A DNA stretch of 64,000 nucleotides, taken from Microbacter sp. GSS18. GTDB taxonomy: Bacteria > Actinomycetota > Actinomycetes > Actinomycetales > Microbacteriaceae. The position numbers and the translations under genes are program-made. Below are positions 1 through 8,506 of the stretch, in pieces (positions within the stretch are counted from its first letter, which is position 1; every line of letters starts with the position of its first letter). Below the pieces are notes generated by a model. It did not search any database and had not been told where the DNA came from. It worked only from the letters and a program-made list of their open reading frames with translations. The stretch spans positions 3,906,001-3,970,000 of the forward strand of contig CP119753.1 in assembly GCA_029319145.1 (NCBI GenBank), given 5' to 3'.

Positions 1-1
1 C

Positions 2-340
2 GTCGAGGTCTACGGCATCCCGGTGCGCGATCGCTTCCAGGTCGTCACCTCCCGGCCCGCGACGACGATCGTCGCCGAGGATGCCGGCCTCGGGTTCGAA
101 CGCACCGACCCCGTGATCATCCAGATCTTCACGCAGCGCGGTCGCAGCGATGAGGACAAGCAGCGCCTCTACGCAGAGATCGCCGCGCGGCTCGGTGAGG
201 TCGGGGTTGCGCCGGAGGACGTCTTCATCGGCTACGTCGAGAACGGTCCGCAGGACTGGTCGTTCGGATTCGGACGTGCCCAGTACATGACCGGCGAGCT
301 CGCCGTGCCCTCTGCCGGTCCGACCGTCACCCACGCCTGA
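2..340 (+). CDS. tautomerase family protein (5' end outside the window)
   Basis: The reading frame is open from base 2, so the N-terminus lies before the window; an internal GTG at 23 is not a convincing start. The visible part, about 112 residues, reads VEVYGIPVRDRFQVV, then an acidic FxxxD/E segment, FIQ-like VIIQIFTQRGRS, and ends with EDVFIGYVENGPQDWSFGFG. This is the pattern of the tautomerase_2 group of the 4-oxalocrotonate tautomerase superfamily. Those enzymes use an N-terminal proline to ketonise or dehalogenate small acids, and that residue cannot be checked here. The downstream gene begins 11 bases after the stop with its ribosome site directly behind the stop codon, so the two are probably co-transcribed. 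The substrate is unknown. Confidence 0.85.
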   Translation, partial: VEVYGIPVRDRFQVVTSRPATTIVAEDAGLGFERTDPVIIQIFTQRGRSDEDKQRLYAEIAARLGEVGVAPEDVFIGYVENGPQDWSFGFGRAQYMTGELAVPSAGPTVTHA

Positions 341-350
341 GGAGGCCGCG

Positions 351-1433
351 ATGACCCTGATGGCCGATGCCGCCGCCCGCCCCTTCGCGCGAGCTGCAGA
401 GCGCTTTCCCACCGCGCTGTGGAACGACTCCGCCGACCCCGACGAACTGCGCCGCTCGATCGCGTTGGGTGCGGTCGGTGCGACGTGCAACCCGGTGATC
501 GCGCTCACCGCGATCCGCAACCACCCCGACGTGTGGGCGCCGCGCCTGCGCGCTCTCGCGGATGAGCATCCGACCTGGGGGGAGTCGCAGCTCGGCTGGC
601 AGGCGGTCAAGGAGCTCTCCATCCAGGCGGCGCGGCTGCTCGAGCCTGCCTTCCTGGCGAGCGGCGGCCGTGACGGACGTCTCTCGATCCAGACCGATCC
701 GCGACTGCACCGAGACGTCGACGCCCTCGTCGCCCAGGCCGTCGAGTTCTCGCAGCTCGCCCCGAACATCATCGTCAAGATCCCCGCCACCGCGCCGGGC
801 ATCGCCGCGATGGAGGAAGCGGCGTTCCGCGGCGTCAGCATCAACGCGACGTTGAGCTTCACCGTGCCGCAGGCCGTCGCCGTGGGCGAGGCCCTCGAGC
901 GCGCGCTCGACCGCCGACGCGACGGGGAGCTGCCCGAGCGCGAGTTCGGCCACGTCGTCACGATCATGGGCGGCCGCCTCGACGACTGGCTCAAGGCGTG
1001 GACCGCGAAGAATCGCATCCTGGCCACTCCCGGAGCCCTCGACTGGGCCGGCGTCGCCGCGCTCAAGAAGGCGCACCGCGTCTTCCGTGAGCGCGGCTTC
1101 CGCAGCCGCATGCTGTCGGCGGCGTTCCGCAATCACCTGCAGTGGTCCGAGCTCGTCGGGGGAGACCTCGTCGTCTCTCCGCCCTTCGACTGGCAGCACC
1201 GCATCGATGCGAACGTCATCCCGGCCGAGGATCGCATCGACGTGCCGGTGCCGGCAGAGATCCTGGACGAACTGATGTCGCTCAGCGAGTTCCGCCGCGC
1301 CTACGACGTCGACGGGATGCGCGCCGACGAGTTCGCCGACTTCGGGGCCGCGCGCAACACCCTTCGTCAGTTCCTCGACGCCGACGCTCAGCTCGACGCG
1401 CTGGTACGCGACATCCTCGTTCCCGCGGCCTAG
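351..1433 (+). CDS. transaldolase family protein
   Basis: A 360-residue class I aldolase-type TIM barrel. It has the transaldolase signatures GATCNPVI (about residues 43-50) and NIIVKIPAT (139-147), in which Lys143 is the expected Schiff-base lysine. GGAGG at 341-345, immediately after the upstream stop codon, supports the ATG at 351; another ATG lies at 360. It is related to transaldolases, but the surroundings contain no pentose phosphate genes, so a role in a catabolic retro-aldol step is as plausible as sugar phosphate interconversion. The family is clear; the substrate is not. Confidence 0.85.
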   Translation: MTLMADAAARPFARAAERFPTALWNDSADPDELRRSIALGAVGATCNPVIALTAIRNHPDVWAPRLRALADEHPTWGESQLGWQAVKELSIQAARLLEPAFLASGGRDGRLSIQTDPRLHRDVDALVAQAVEFSQLAPNIIVKIPATAPGIAAMEEAAFRGVSINATLSFTVPQAVAVGEALERALDRRRDGELPEREFGHVVTIMGGRLDDWLKAWTAKNRILATPGALDWAGVAALKKAHRVFRERGFRSRMLSAAFRNHLQWSELVGGDLVVSPPFDWQHRIDANVIPAEDRIDVPVPAEILDELMSLSEFRRAYDVDGMRADEFADFGAARNTLRQFLDADAQLDALVRDILVPAA

Positions 1434-1471
1434 GGTTGCGCCGGCGCGGCCGAACCGAGAGGATCCGAACC

Positions 1472-2749
1472 ATGGCAGGATGGCGCATCCGCGACTATCA
1501 CGCCGACGACGTCGACGGGATTCTGCGGCTCTGGGAGCAGGTCACCGAAGACGGCACCGAACCGGTGTACAGCCTGTCGGAGGTGCTCGCCTCCTGCGCC
1601 AAGGACCACGCGGTGGTCGCGGTGGCGGGCGAGCAGATCGTCGGCGCCGTGGTCGGCCGCGCTGCCCACGCGCAGGGATGGGTGGTTTTCCTCGCCACCG
1701 CATCGCACCTGCGTGGCACCGGCATCGGCTCGTCGCTGCTCGCCGCGCTGGAGGCCCGGATGGCGCCCCAGGGCATCTCGAAGCTGTCGGCACTCATGCC
1801 TGCGGCGGAGACGCGCATGGGCGCCTTCCTCAACCAGGGGTTCGAGCTCAAACAGGACCTGCATTACTTCGAGCGTCACATCCCGGTGCAGCGGGAGGAG
1901 CTCAAGCGCCTCGCCGAACTGGGGGGCCGGGTGCTCCCGCGCGGCCTGTGGGACGCCGTGGGCGGGATGGCCGCCGAGAAGGAGATGCTCGAGCGTCGGG
2001 TCGTGCTGCCGCTCGCGGAGTCCGAGCTCGCCGACCGGTTCGGCGTCGTGCCGCCGCGGGCGATCGTGCTGTTCGGGCCGCCCGGAACGGGGAAGACGAC
2101 GTTCGCGAAGGCGATCGCGTCCCGCCTGGAGTGGTCCTTCGTCGAGGTCTTCCCCTCGCGCCTCGCCGCGAATCCCGGCGGTCTCGCCGGCGCTCTCCGC
2201 GAGACGTTCGCCACCATCGCCGAACTCGAGCACGCCGTCGTCTTCATCGACGAGGTCGAGGAGATCGCGTCTCACCGGCAGGGCGAGCCCCCTTCGCCCA
2301 CGCAGGGCGTCACCAACGAGCTGCTGAAGATCATCCCCGCGTTCCGGGAGCAGCCCGGGCGACTTCTCATCTGCGCGACGAATTTCATCCGGGCGCTGGA
2401 CGCCGCCTTCCTGCGGCACGGCCGATTCGACTACGTCATCCCGATCGGCCTGCCGGACGAACAGGCCCGCGCCGCGATCTGGCAGCGCTACATCCCCGAC
2501 GCGGCGGTCGGCATCGACATCGCACAGCTGGTCACGATGACCGAGGGATTCTCGCCCGCCGACATCGAGTACGCGGCGCGCAAGGCGTCCCAATCCGCCC
2601 TCGAGCACGCGGTGGATTCGCGCGCAGAAGACCCGCAGGGCCCCTTCATCGACGACTACGTCGCCGCGATCTCCACCACCCGCACAACCGTCTCGACGCA
2701 GGTCGCGGACGACTTCCTCGAGGACATCGAAACCGTGGGTCGCCTGTAG
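1472..2749 (+). CDS. GNAT acetyltransferase-AAA+ ATPase fusion protein
   Basis: A 425-residue two-domain protein. Residues 1-140 form a GNAT N-acetyltransferase domain, with acetyl-CoA loop RGTGIG at 81-86 and a late GFELKQDLHYFERH strand. Residues 170-425 form a AAA+ ATPase module: Walker A GPPGTGKT (202-209), Walker B VVFIDE (256-261), a sensor-1 Asn in CATN (301-304), an arginine pair in RHGRFD (315-320), and a GFSPADIEYAARKA C-terminal lid helix typical of classical FtsH/Cdc48-like AAA proteins. The start is the ATG behind GAGAGG; the open frame extends upstream over the previous gene without plausible starts. The protein has no protease or substrate-recruiting domain. A role in acetylation-linked remodelling is inference only. 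Confidence 0.85.
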   Translation: MAGWRIRDYHADDVDGILRLWEQVTEDGTEPVYSLSEVLASCAKDHAVVAVAGEQIVGAVVGRAAHAQGWVVFLATASHLRGTGIGSSLLAALEARMAPQGISKLSALMPAAETRMGAFLNQGFELKQDLHYFERHIPVQREELKRLAELGGRVLPRGLWDAVGGMAAEKEMLERRVVLPLAESELADRFGVVPPRAIVLFGPPGTGKTTFAKAIASRLEWSFVEVFPSRLAANPGGLAGALRETFATIAELEHAVVFIDEVEEIASHRQGEPPSPTQGVTNELLKIIPAFREQPGRLLICATNFIRALDAAFLRHGRFDYVIPIGLPDEQARAAIWQRYIPDAAVGIDIAQLVTMTEGFSPADIEYAARKASQSALEHAVDSRAEDPQGPFIDDYVAAISTTRTTVSTQVADDFLEDIETVGRL

Positions 2750-2761
2750 CCGACGCGGCGA

Positions 2762-4540
2762 TCAGGCCAGCGCGCGCTGCATCGCCAGGCGCACCGGTGC
2801 GTTGACCGCGCCGTACCCGTCGTAGCCGCCGCGACGCTCGACGAGCTCGAAGAAGACGTCGCCGAACGTGTGCGTGTAGAAGTGGATGAACTCGCCGTCG
2901 GCGTCGCGGTCGTAGAAGAGGTCGAGCCGGCGCAGGGTCTCGAGCAGCTCCGGGTCGAGCGCGAACCGGGCCGCGACGTCGTCGTAGTAGTTATCGGGCA
3001 CCCGCACGAACGGCACACCGGCCTCGTGCGCGCGCTCGGCGATCCCGATGACGTCGTCGCACCGGATGGCGATGTGCCGCGTGGGCAGCGGAGCCGTGGG
3101 CGGGGCGAGGTTGATCGGCAGGCGCACGACGCCGTCGGCGCTGCGCATCACCTGGCTGCGGACGAGTCCGAGGGGCCCCGGCACCTCGGCGGCGGACTCG
3201 GTCGCCAGGCCCAGCACACTGTGGGCGAACAGCACGGCCTCGTCGAACTCGTTCCAGCGGTAGCCCAGGTTGACGTGGTCGATGACGCCCGCGAATGTCG
3301 CGTCCTGCTCGGATCCGCCGACGAACTCGGTGATCCAGGACTCCTCGGCCGGGCGGTCGTTCCAGTAGACCTCGGTGCCGTCGGGAGCCGCCACGGCGCC
3401 CAATCGCTGCTCGCCGGCATACGTGCGCCGGTACACGCTCGGCGCGCCCAGCGCGAGCCCGCGCTCCTCGGCGGCGGCGGCGTCGTCGACGGTGAGGCCG
3501 ATCGCCGAGAGGCGCACGGTGCGGTCGTGCTCCTGCTCGTTCAGGATGATGCGGGCCTCGCCGGCGCTCCACAGCCGCACCGGCTTGCTGCGGTGGCGGC
3601 CGCGGAACGAGAAGCCGAGCCCGTCCAGCAGCTCGTCGATCCGTGTCACGTCCTCGGCAGCCACCTCGACGAAGTCGATGCCGCTCACCGGTCGAGGGTC
3701 GCCCAGGCGCATGACCTCCCAGCCGTTGTCCGCGGCGGTGCGATCGGCGAGCCACGCGAGCGAGCGTCGGGCGTGCGCGGCGGTGCGCACGACATCGGTC
3801 TGACGGAACGTGTCGTTGAAGACCTCGAGTGAGAGCGGGCCCCGGTAGCCGGCCCTGAGCACGTGCGCGAGGAAGCCGCTCAGGGCGAAGTCACCCTCGC
3901 CGGGGAAGAGGCGGTGATGCCGGCTCCATGAGAGGACGTCCATGTCGAGCGCCGGCGCGTCGGCGAGCTGCAGGAAGAAGATCTTGGCGCCATCGATCTC
4001 CTCGATGCCGGCCGGGTCGTGCCCCCGCGAGAGGATGTGGAAGCTGTCGAGGCACACGCCGAGGTTCGGCCGCTCGGCCCGCTCGACGATGCGCCACGCG
4101 CGGCGATAGTCGTCGACGAAGCGTCCCCACGCGAGAGCCTCGTAGGCGAGGCGGATGCCGTGCCGCGCCGCCGCGTCGGCGAGTGCGCCCAGCTGCGCGG
4201 CCATGACCTCGTCGTCGTCGATCGTGGCGGTGGCGACGTTGCTGCACACGAGCATCAGCGACGCCCCGAGGCGATCCATCACCTCGAACTTCGCCTCGGC
4301 GCGCCGCAGCGTGTCGGCGAAGACGGCGTCGTCGACGCCTTCGACGTCGCGGAAGGGCTGGTACATGTCGATCGAGAGTCCGAGCCGATCGCACAGCGCA
4401 CGGATCTCCTCGGGGGACTCGTAGGCGGCGACGAGGTCTGCATCCATGATCTCGACCCCGTCGAACCCCGCCTGGGCGCAGGCGTGGAGCTTCTCGACAA
4501 GGCCCCCGGACAGACAGACGGTGGCTATCGAGGTGCGCAT
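2762..4540 (-). CDS. qsuB: 3-dehydroshikimate dehydratase, two-domain (QsuB/QuiC type)
   Basis: A 592-residue fusion of an N-terminal sugar phosphate isomerase-like TIM barrel (about 1-280) and a C-terminal VOC/4-hydroxyphenylpyruvate dioxygenase-like half (about 285-592). The barrel carries the metal-ligand pattern Glu134 (LAYEALAW), Asp165 with His168 (CLDSFH), Gln191 and Glu239 (SLEVFND). This matches bacterial dehydroshikimate dehydratases that convert 3-dehydroshikimate to protocatechuate. The C-terminal half keeps HVN, HIAIRC and FFELVERRGGYDGYG motifs. Annotation pipelines often call such proteins 4-hydroxyphenylpyruvate dioxygenase, but the fused layout and the quinate/shikimate dehydrogenase gene nearby favour the dehydratase. 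It is divergent from the TRAP operon, from which 169 bases separate it. Confidence 0.9.
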   Translation of the reverse strand: MRTSIATVCLSGGLVEKLHACAQAGFDGVEIMDADLVAAYESPEEIRALCDRLGLSIDMYQPFRDVEGVDDAVFADTLRRAEAKFEVMDRLGASLMLVCSNVATATIDDDEVMAAQLGALADAAARHGIRLAYEALAWGRFVDDYRRAWRIVERAERPNLGVCLDSFHILSRGHDPAGIEEIDGAKIFFLQLADAPALDMDVLSWSRHHRLFPGEGDFALSGFLAHVLRAGYRGPLSLEVFNDTFRQTDVVRTAAHARRSLAWLADRTAADNGWEVMRLGDPRPVSGIDFVEVAAEDVTRIDELLDGLGFSFRGRHRSKPVRLWSAGEARIILNEQEHDRTVRLSAIGLTVDDAAAAEERGLALGAPSVYRRTYAGEQRLGAVAAPDGTEVYWNDRPAEESWITEFVGGSEQDATFAGVIDHVNLGYRWNEFDEAVLFAHSVLGLATESAAEVPGPLGLVRSQVMRSADGVVRLPINLAPPTAPLPTRHIAIRCDDVIGIAERAHEAGVPFVRVPDNYYDDVAARFALDPELLETLRRLDLFYDRDADGEFIHFYTHTFGDVFFELVERRGGYDGYGAVNAPVRLAMQRALA

Positions 4541-4709
4541 AGCTGTGACCGTACCATTCCGTACATAAATCGAGCCAGGGCTTGCGGAGCTAATGTAATC
4601 ACCGGTACGTTCCTAAGCGTCGGCACGGGCATGGACGCCCGAAACGGTCGGCCGAGGCGACAGCAACGCCCCGCACGTACTGCCCAGGTCCCGAGAACAA
4701 AGGTGTCCC
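4541..4709. promoter_or_regulatory. divergent qsuB/TRAP promoter region with CCGTAC repeats
   Basis: This 169-base divergent spacer is clearly less GC-rich near 4560-4600 than the flanking genes. It holds a direct repeat CCGTAC-N4-CCGTAC at 4549-4564, and the related inverted sequence ACCGGTAC at 4601-4608. The repeats lie just upstream of the qsuB start, where a repressor would block transcription. No single -35/-10 pair is convincing. The regulator is unknown; the TetR gene at the end of the operon is one candidate. Confidence 0.4.
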
Positions 4710-5252
4710 GTGACGGAATCACCCCCGCCGCAGCCCACGGTGCTTCAGCGCATCGCGAAGGTCGTGTTCGTCGTCGAGCTGACGATCGGCGCCATCTGCG
4801 TCCTGATCATCCTCGCCCTCATCTTCCTGCAGGCCGCCCAGCGCTACCTTCCGTTCGACAGCATCGCCTGGACGGGCGAGGTGTCGCGCTTCGCCCTCGT
4901 GTGGCTGACGTTCTCGGCGATGGGCATCCTCGTGAGCGCACGCGGCCATATCGCGCTCGAGGTCGTCGACACCTTCCGCAACAAGATGCTCGTCCGCATC
5001 ATCCAGGTCTTCGCGCTCGTCGTGGTCGCGGCCGTCGGCGTTGGCCTGGTCATCGAAGCCTCGGCGCTCATCGCCACCCAGAGCATCATCCGCTCGCCCG
5101 TCCTGCGCCTGCCGATGTCGTGGGTGTACGTCCCCGTGCTCATCGGCGCCCTCAGCACGGCCATCCGCGCGGGCATCTTCGCGATCGACGTCGCGCTCCA
5201 CGGACCCGTGCTGCCCGTGGGCGAGGAAGACGAGAGCGAGGCTTCCGCATGA
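4710..5252 (+). CDS. TRAP transporter small permease (DctQ family)
   Basis: A 180-residue membrane protein with four hydrophobic segments (about 18-40, 55-72, 92-112 and 133-155) and the family-typical EVSRFALVWLTFSAMGILVSARGHIALE stretch, split here only by normal variation. With the large permease and periplasmic-type binding protein it forms a sodium-coupled TRAP importer for an organic acid. It starts at a GTG behind AAAGG and overlaps the next gene by ATGA. The context with quinate/shikimate genes suggests a cyclitol acid such as quinate, shikimate or dehydroshikimate as cargo (inference). Confidence 0.92.
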   Translation: MTESPPPQPTVLQRIAKVVFVVELTIGAICVLIILALIFLQAAQRYLPFDSIAWTGEVSRFALVWLTFSAMGILVSARGHIALEVVDTFRNKMLVRIIQVFALVVVAAVGVGLVIEASALIATQSIIRSPVLRLPMSWVYVPVLIGALSTAIRAGIFAIDVALHGPVLPVGEEDESEASA

Positions 5253-6523
5253 CCCTCGCGCTCCTGGGCATCGCCATCGCGATCCTGCTGTTCCTGCGGG
5301 TTCCGGTTGCGTTCGCCTTCCTCGGCCCCGCCCTGGTCTACATGGTCATCGAGGGCCAGTCGACCGGCAACGCGCTGCGCATCGTCTCGAACGCCGCCGC
5401 CAGCTTCCCCCTCCTCGCCGTCCCCCTCTTCGTCTTCCTCGGGTCGCTCGCCAACCACGCCGGCATCGCCGACCGGCTGTTCCGCTTCGCGCTCGCCGCG
5501 CTCGCCAGGGTGCGGGGGAGCCTCGGGTACGTCGCGGTGGGCACGAGCGTCGGCTTCTCGTGGATGAGCGGCTCAGCCGTGGCCGATGCCGCGGCGCTCG
5601 GCAAGGTTCAGATCCCGGCCATGCTCGCCAACGGCTACAGCCGTCGCTTCGCGACGGGGGTCTCGGCGACCTCGTCCCTCATCGCCCCGATCATGCCGCC
5701 GAGCATCCCCGCGGTGATCTACGCGGGGCTGGCCGCGGCGTCGACGGGCGCGCTGTTCGCCGCGTCGGTCATCCCGGCTCTCGCCATGGCCGTGGGCCTG
5801 TGCATCGTCGTGGCCGTCCTCGTGCAGCGCAACCCCAACATCCGCCGCGGCAAGTTCGACAAGGCCGAGCTCCTCGCGTCGACGAAGGGCGTCATCCTCC
5901 CGATGGTGACGCCGTTCATCATCCTCGGCGGCATCCTGGGCGGGTTCTTCACCCCGACCGAGGCGGCGGCCGTCGGGGTCGTCTACATCATCTTCGTGGG
6001 CATCGTGCAGCGCTCGCTCACGCTGGCCCACTTCCTCCAGGCCCTCAAAGAGACGGTGATGATCACGGCGGGCATCATGCTCATCGTCGCCTCGGCGTCG
6101 CTGCTGGGGTACATCCTCGCCCGTGAGCGGCTGCCGCAGATGCTCACCGAGCTCATCTTCTCGGTGACGGACAACCCAACGGTCTTCCTCGCGCTCGCCG
6201 CACTCCTCATGCTGGTGCTCGGAACCGTGATCGACGCGACCGCGATCCTCGTGCTCGTGGTGCCGATCCTTGCGCCGATCGCCGCGAGCTTCGGCATCGA
6301 CGCGATCCCGCTCGGCGTGCTGCTGATCGCCTCGCTCATGATCGGTCTGCTGACCCCTCCGGTGGGAACGGTGCTGTTCATCACGGCATCCGTATCGGAG
6401 ACGCCCGTGGGCGAGGTCTTCCGCGGCGCGCTCCCGTTCCTGATCCCCGCCGTCCTCGTCACGCTCTCGATCGTGCTGTTCCCCGACGCCGTGCTGTGGC
6501 TCCCGCAGGTGCTGGGACTATGA
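5249..6523 (+). CDS. TRAP transporter large permease (DctM family)
   Basis: A 424-residue polytopic membrane protein with roughly twelve hydrophobic segments and the DctM family hallmarks VPLFVFLGSLANHAGIADRLF, GSAVADAAALG and IAPIMPPSIPAVIYAG. It is the sodium-driven translocating subunit that pairs with the small permease. The ATG overlaps the stop of the small permease, and its own stop overlaps the start of the quinate/shikimate dehydrogenase, so all are one translationally coupled operon. Confidence 0.95.
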   Translation: MTLALLGIAIAILLFLRVPVAFAFLGPALVYMVIEGQSTGNALRIVSNAAASFPLLAVPLFVFLGSLANHAGIADRLFRFALAALARVRGSLGYVAVGTSVGFSWMSGSAVADAAALGKVQIPAMLANGYSRRFATGVSATSSLIAPIMPPSIPAVIYAGLAAASTGALFAASVIPALAMAVGLCIVVAVLVQRNPNIRRGKFDKAELLASTKGVILPMVTPFIILGGILGGFFTPTEAAAVGVVYIIFVGIVQRSLTLAHFLQALKETVMITAGIMLIVASASLLGYILARERLPQMLTELIFSVTDNPTVFLALAALLMLVLGTVIDATAILVLVVPILAPIAASFGIDAIPLGVLLIASLMIGLLTPPVGTVLFITASVSETPVGEVFRGALPFLIPAVLVTLSIVLFPDAVLWLPQVLGL

Positions 6524-7452
6524 GCGCGCGCGCGACCGTCGGGCGACGGCCGGCCGTGCTGGTCGGTCTGATCGGCGAGGGTGTGACGCCGTCGCTCACG
6601 CCGCCGATGCACGAGCTCGAAGGAGCCCGGCACGGCATGAGCTACGTGTACCGAACGATCGATCTCGACCGCGGACAGGGCACCGAGGCGCACGTGCACT
6701 CGCTGCTGACCGCGGCCCGGCGTCTCGGGTTCACCGGCCTCAACATCACGCATCCGATCAAGCAGACCGTGATGCCGCTGCTGGATGAGCTGACCGAGGG
6801 TGCGCGGCAGGTCGGCGCCGTCAACACCGTCGTCTTCGACGGCGACCGCATGATCGGCCACAACACCGACGTCACAGGATTCGCCGAGGCCTTCACCGAC
6901 GAGCTCGACGACGTCGCCCGCGACTCGGTCGTGCTGGTCGGCGCCGGGGGTGCGGGGTCGGCGGTCGCGACGGCGCTGCGGCGGCTCGGCGTCGACGAGC
7001 TGACCATCGTCGACGCCGCGCCCGACCGGGCGGAGGCGCTCGCGCGCACCGTGGCCGAGCGCACCGCCGGGGGTGTCGTGCAGTCGGCCTCGCTGGCCGA
7101 CCTGCCCGCGCTCCTGGCCCGAGCCGACGGGGTAGTCAACGCGACCCCCCTGGGGATGGCCGCGCATCCCGGAACCGCGTTCGACAGCGCGCTGCTGGAC
7201 GAGCGGCTCTTCGTCGCCGACATCGTCTACCGACCCGTTGAGACCGAACTGCTGCTCGCAGCGCGTGAGCGCGGATGCCGCGTCATGTCGGGACTGGGCA
7301 TGGCGATGCACCAGGCCGCCGACGCCTTCGAGATCTTCACCCATGAACCTGCAGACCGGCGGGCGATGCTCGCCGATCTCGAAAGCCTGGTCGCTGCCGA
7401 GGCGACCGGGGCCCTTGCCACCGTGGCACCCCTGAGAGGAGAGAAGCAATGA
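6520..7452 (+). CDS. qsuD: quinate/shikimate dehydrogenase (QsuD type)
   Basis: A 310-residue AroE-family enzyme. It has catalytic Lys81 in NITHPIK, Asp117 in HNTD, Asn102 in VNT and a Rossmann loop GAGGAG (141-146). The substrate-binding motif reads SLTPPMHE, Ser25-x-Thr27, where biosynthetic AroE has Ser-x-Ser. A threonine there is typical of catabolic quinate/shikimate dehydrogenases, as in corynebacterial QsuD. Asp165 after the second strand, rather than an NRT motif, predicts NAD over NADP. The preferred ATG overlaps the stop of the large permease (ATGA). Quinate use would also need a 3-dehydroquinate dehydratase, which is not in the window. Confidence 0.9.
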   Translation: MSARATVGRRPAVLVGLIGEGVTPSLTPPMHELEGARHGMSYVYRTIDLDRGQGTEAHVHSLLTAARRLGFTGLNITHPIKQTVMPLLDELTEGARQVGAVNTVVFDGDRMIGHNTDVTGFAEAFTDELDDVARDSVVLVGAGGAGSAVATALRRLGVDELTIVDAAPDRAEALARTVAERTAGGVVQSASLADLPALLARADGVVNATPLGMAAHPGTAFDSALLDERLFVADIVYRPVETELLLAARERGCRVMSGLGMAMHQAADAFEIFTHEPADRRAMLADLESLVAAEATGALATVAPLRGEKQ

Positions 7453-8486
7453 CTGCACGACGCAACAAGCGAACGATGTGGATCGCTCTGGCCGCAGCAC
7501 CGGCACTGATGCTGGTCGGCTGCACGTCGGGCGGCGGTGACGCCGACAGCGGCACCGGCACCGGAGATGAGACAGAGGTCCGGACGCTGCAGCTGGCCCA
7601 CAGCTACACCGAGGAGCAGCCCCAGCACGCGTGTGGCGCACAGGTGATCGCGGACGAGGTGGCCGCGGCGGATGTCGGTCTGGAGATCGAGATCTTCCCC
7701 GCCAGTCAGCTCGGCGGCGACGCGGACCGCATCGCACTCGTCGCCTCGGGCGACATCGACATGGACATCCAGGGCGCGTCGGCCCTGGGCGCGGTCTACG
7801 AGCCGATCAGCGTGCTCGACTCGGCGTACGCCTTCGACGACGCCGACCACCTGGCGGCGTTCATGGCCAGCGACGAGTCGGCCGTGCTCGTCGACGGCTT
7901 CAAGGAGGCGTCGGGAGTCCAGACGATCGGCGTCTGGTCGGCCGGTGAGCGTCACTTCACCGCGAACACGCCGATCCGCACCCCCGCGGACCTCGAGGGC
8001 GTGCGCATGCGCTTCCCGGGTTCGCCGCAGTACCTCATGAACGCCGAGGCGCTGGGCGCCGACGCGACCGAGGTCGCCTACGAGGAGCTGTACCTGGCGC
8101 TGCAGCAGGGCACCGTGGACGGGCAGGAGAACCCGATCACGAACATCCTGGCGCAGAGCTTCTACGAGGTGCAGGACTACCTGAGCCTGTCGGCCCACCA
8201 GCTCAACACCAACCTGGTGATCATGAGCCCGGTGTGGGACGAGCTCACCGAGGAGCAGCAGGAGGCGCTGACCACCGCGACCGAGAACGCTGTGACCAGC
8301 GTCACGGCGTGCATCGAGGAGGAGGCCGAGGCGACGCTCGACGAGTGGCGCAACGGCGACGACTGGGAGGTCATCGAGGACGTCGACCGCGAGGCGTTCC
8401 AGGAGCGCACGGTCGCCTACTTCGAGGAGAACTTCACCGGTGAGTCGCTCGAGGTCTTCCAGGCCATCCGCGCGACCGCGGGCTGA
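7449..8486 (+). CDS. TRAP transporter substrate-binding protein, lipoprotein (DctP family)
   Basis: A 345-residue extracytoplasmic binding protein. It has an n-region RRNKR, a hydrophobic core and lipobox LVGC, so the mature protein begins at about Cys25 and is membrane-anchored, as expected in a Gram-positive cell. DctP motifs include LGGDADRIALVASGDIDM and VRMRFPGSPQYL near the conserved arginine that binds the substrate carboxylate, and DGQENPITNI. ATGA overlap with qsuD shows translational coupling. It supplies the substrate to the two permeases encoded upstream. Confidence 0.93.
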   Translation: MTARRNKRTMWIALAAAPALMLVGCTSGGGDADSGTGTGDETEVRTLQLAHSYTEEQPQHACGAQVIADEVAAADVGLEIEIFPASQLGGDADRIALVASGDIDMDIQGASALGAVYEPISVLDSAYAFDDADHLAAFMASDESAVLVDGFKEASGVQTIGVWSAGERHFTANTPIRTPADLEGVRMRFPGSPQYLMNAEALGADATEVAYEELYLALQQGTVDGQENPITNILAQSFYEVQDYLSLSAHQLNTNLVIMSPVWDELTEEQQEALTTATENAVTSVTACIEEEAEATLDEWRNGDDWEVIEDVDREAFQERTVAYFEENFTGESLEVFQAIRATAG

Positions 8487-8506
8487 AGTCGCGGAGACCG
8501 ACGCGA

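Noticed and set aside
327-1199. Long minus-strand open frame opposite the transaldolase gene
   Set aside because: Mirror frame of a high-GC coding gene; composition is Arg/Glu/Gly-rich without family motifs.
2762-4540. 4-hydroxyphenylpyruvate dioxygenase as the function of the fused protein
   Set aside because: The N-terminal barrel has a dehydroshikimate dehydratase metal site and the neighbours encode quinate/shikimate oxidation; no tyrosine catabolism genes are present.
4677-4690. GTACTGCCCAGGTC just upstream of the TRAP operon, resembling the GTACYGNCAGKGC operator
   Set aside because: The second half does not align without shifting by two bases and it is not palindromic; no -10 box lies 24 bases downstream.
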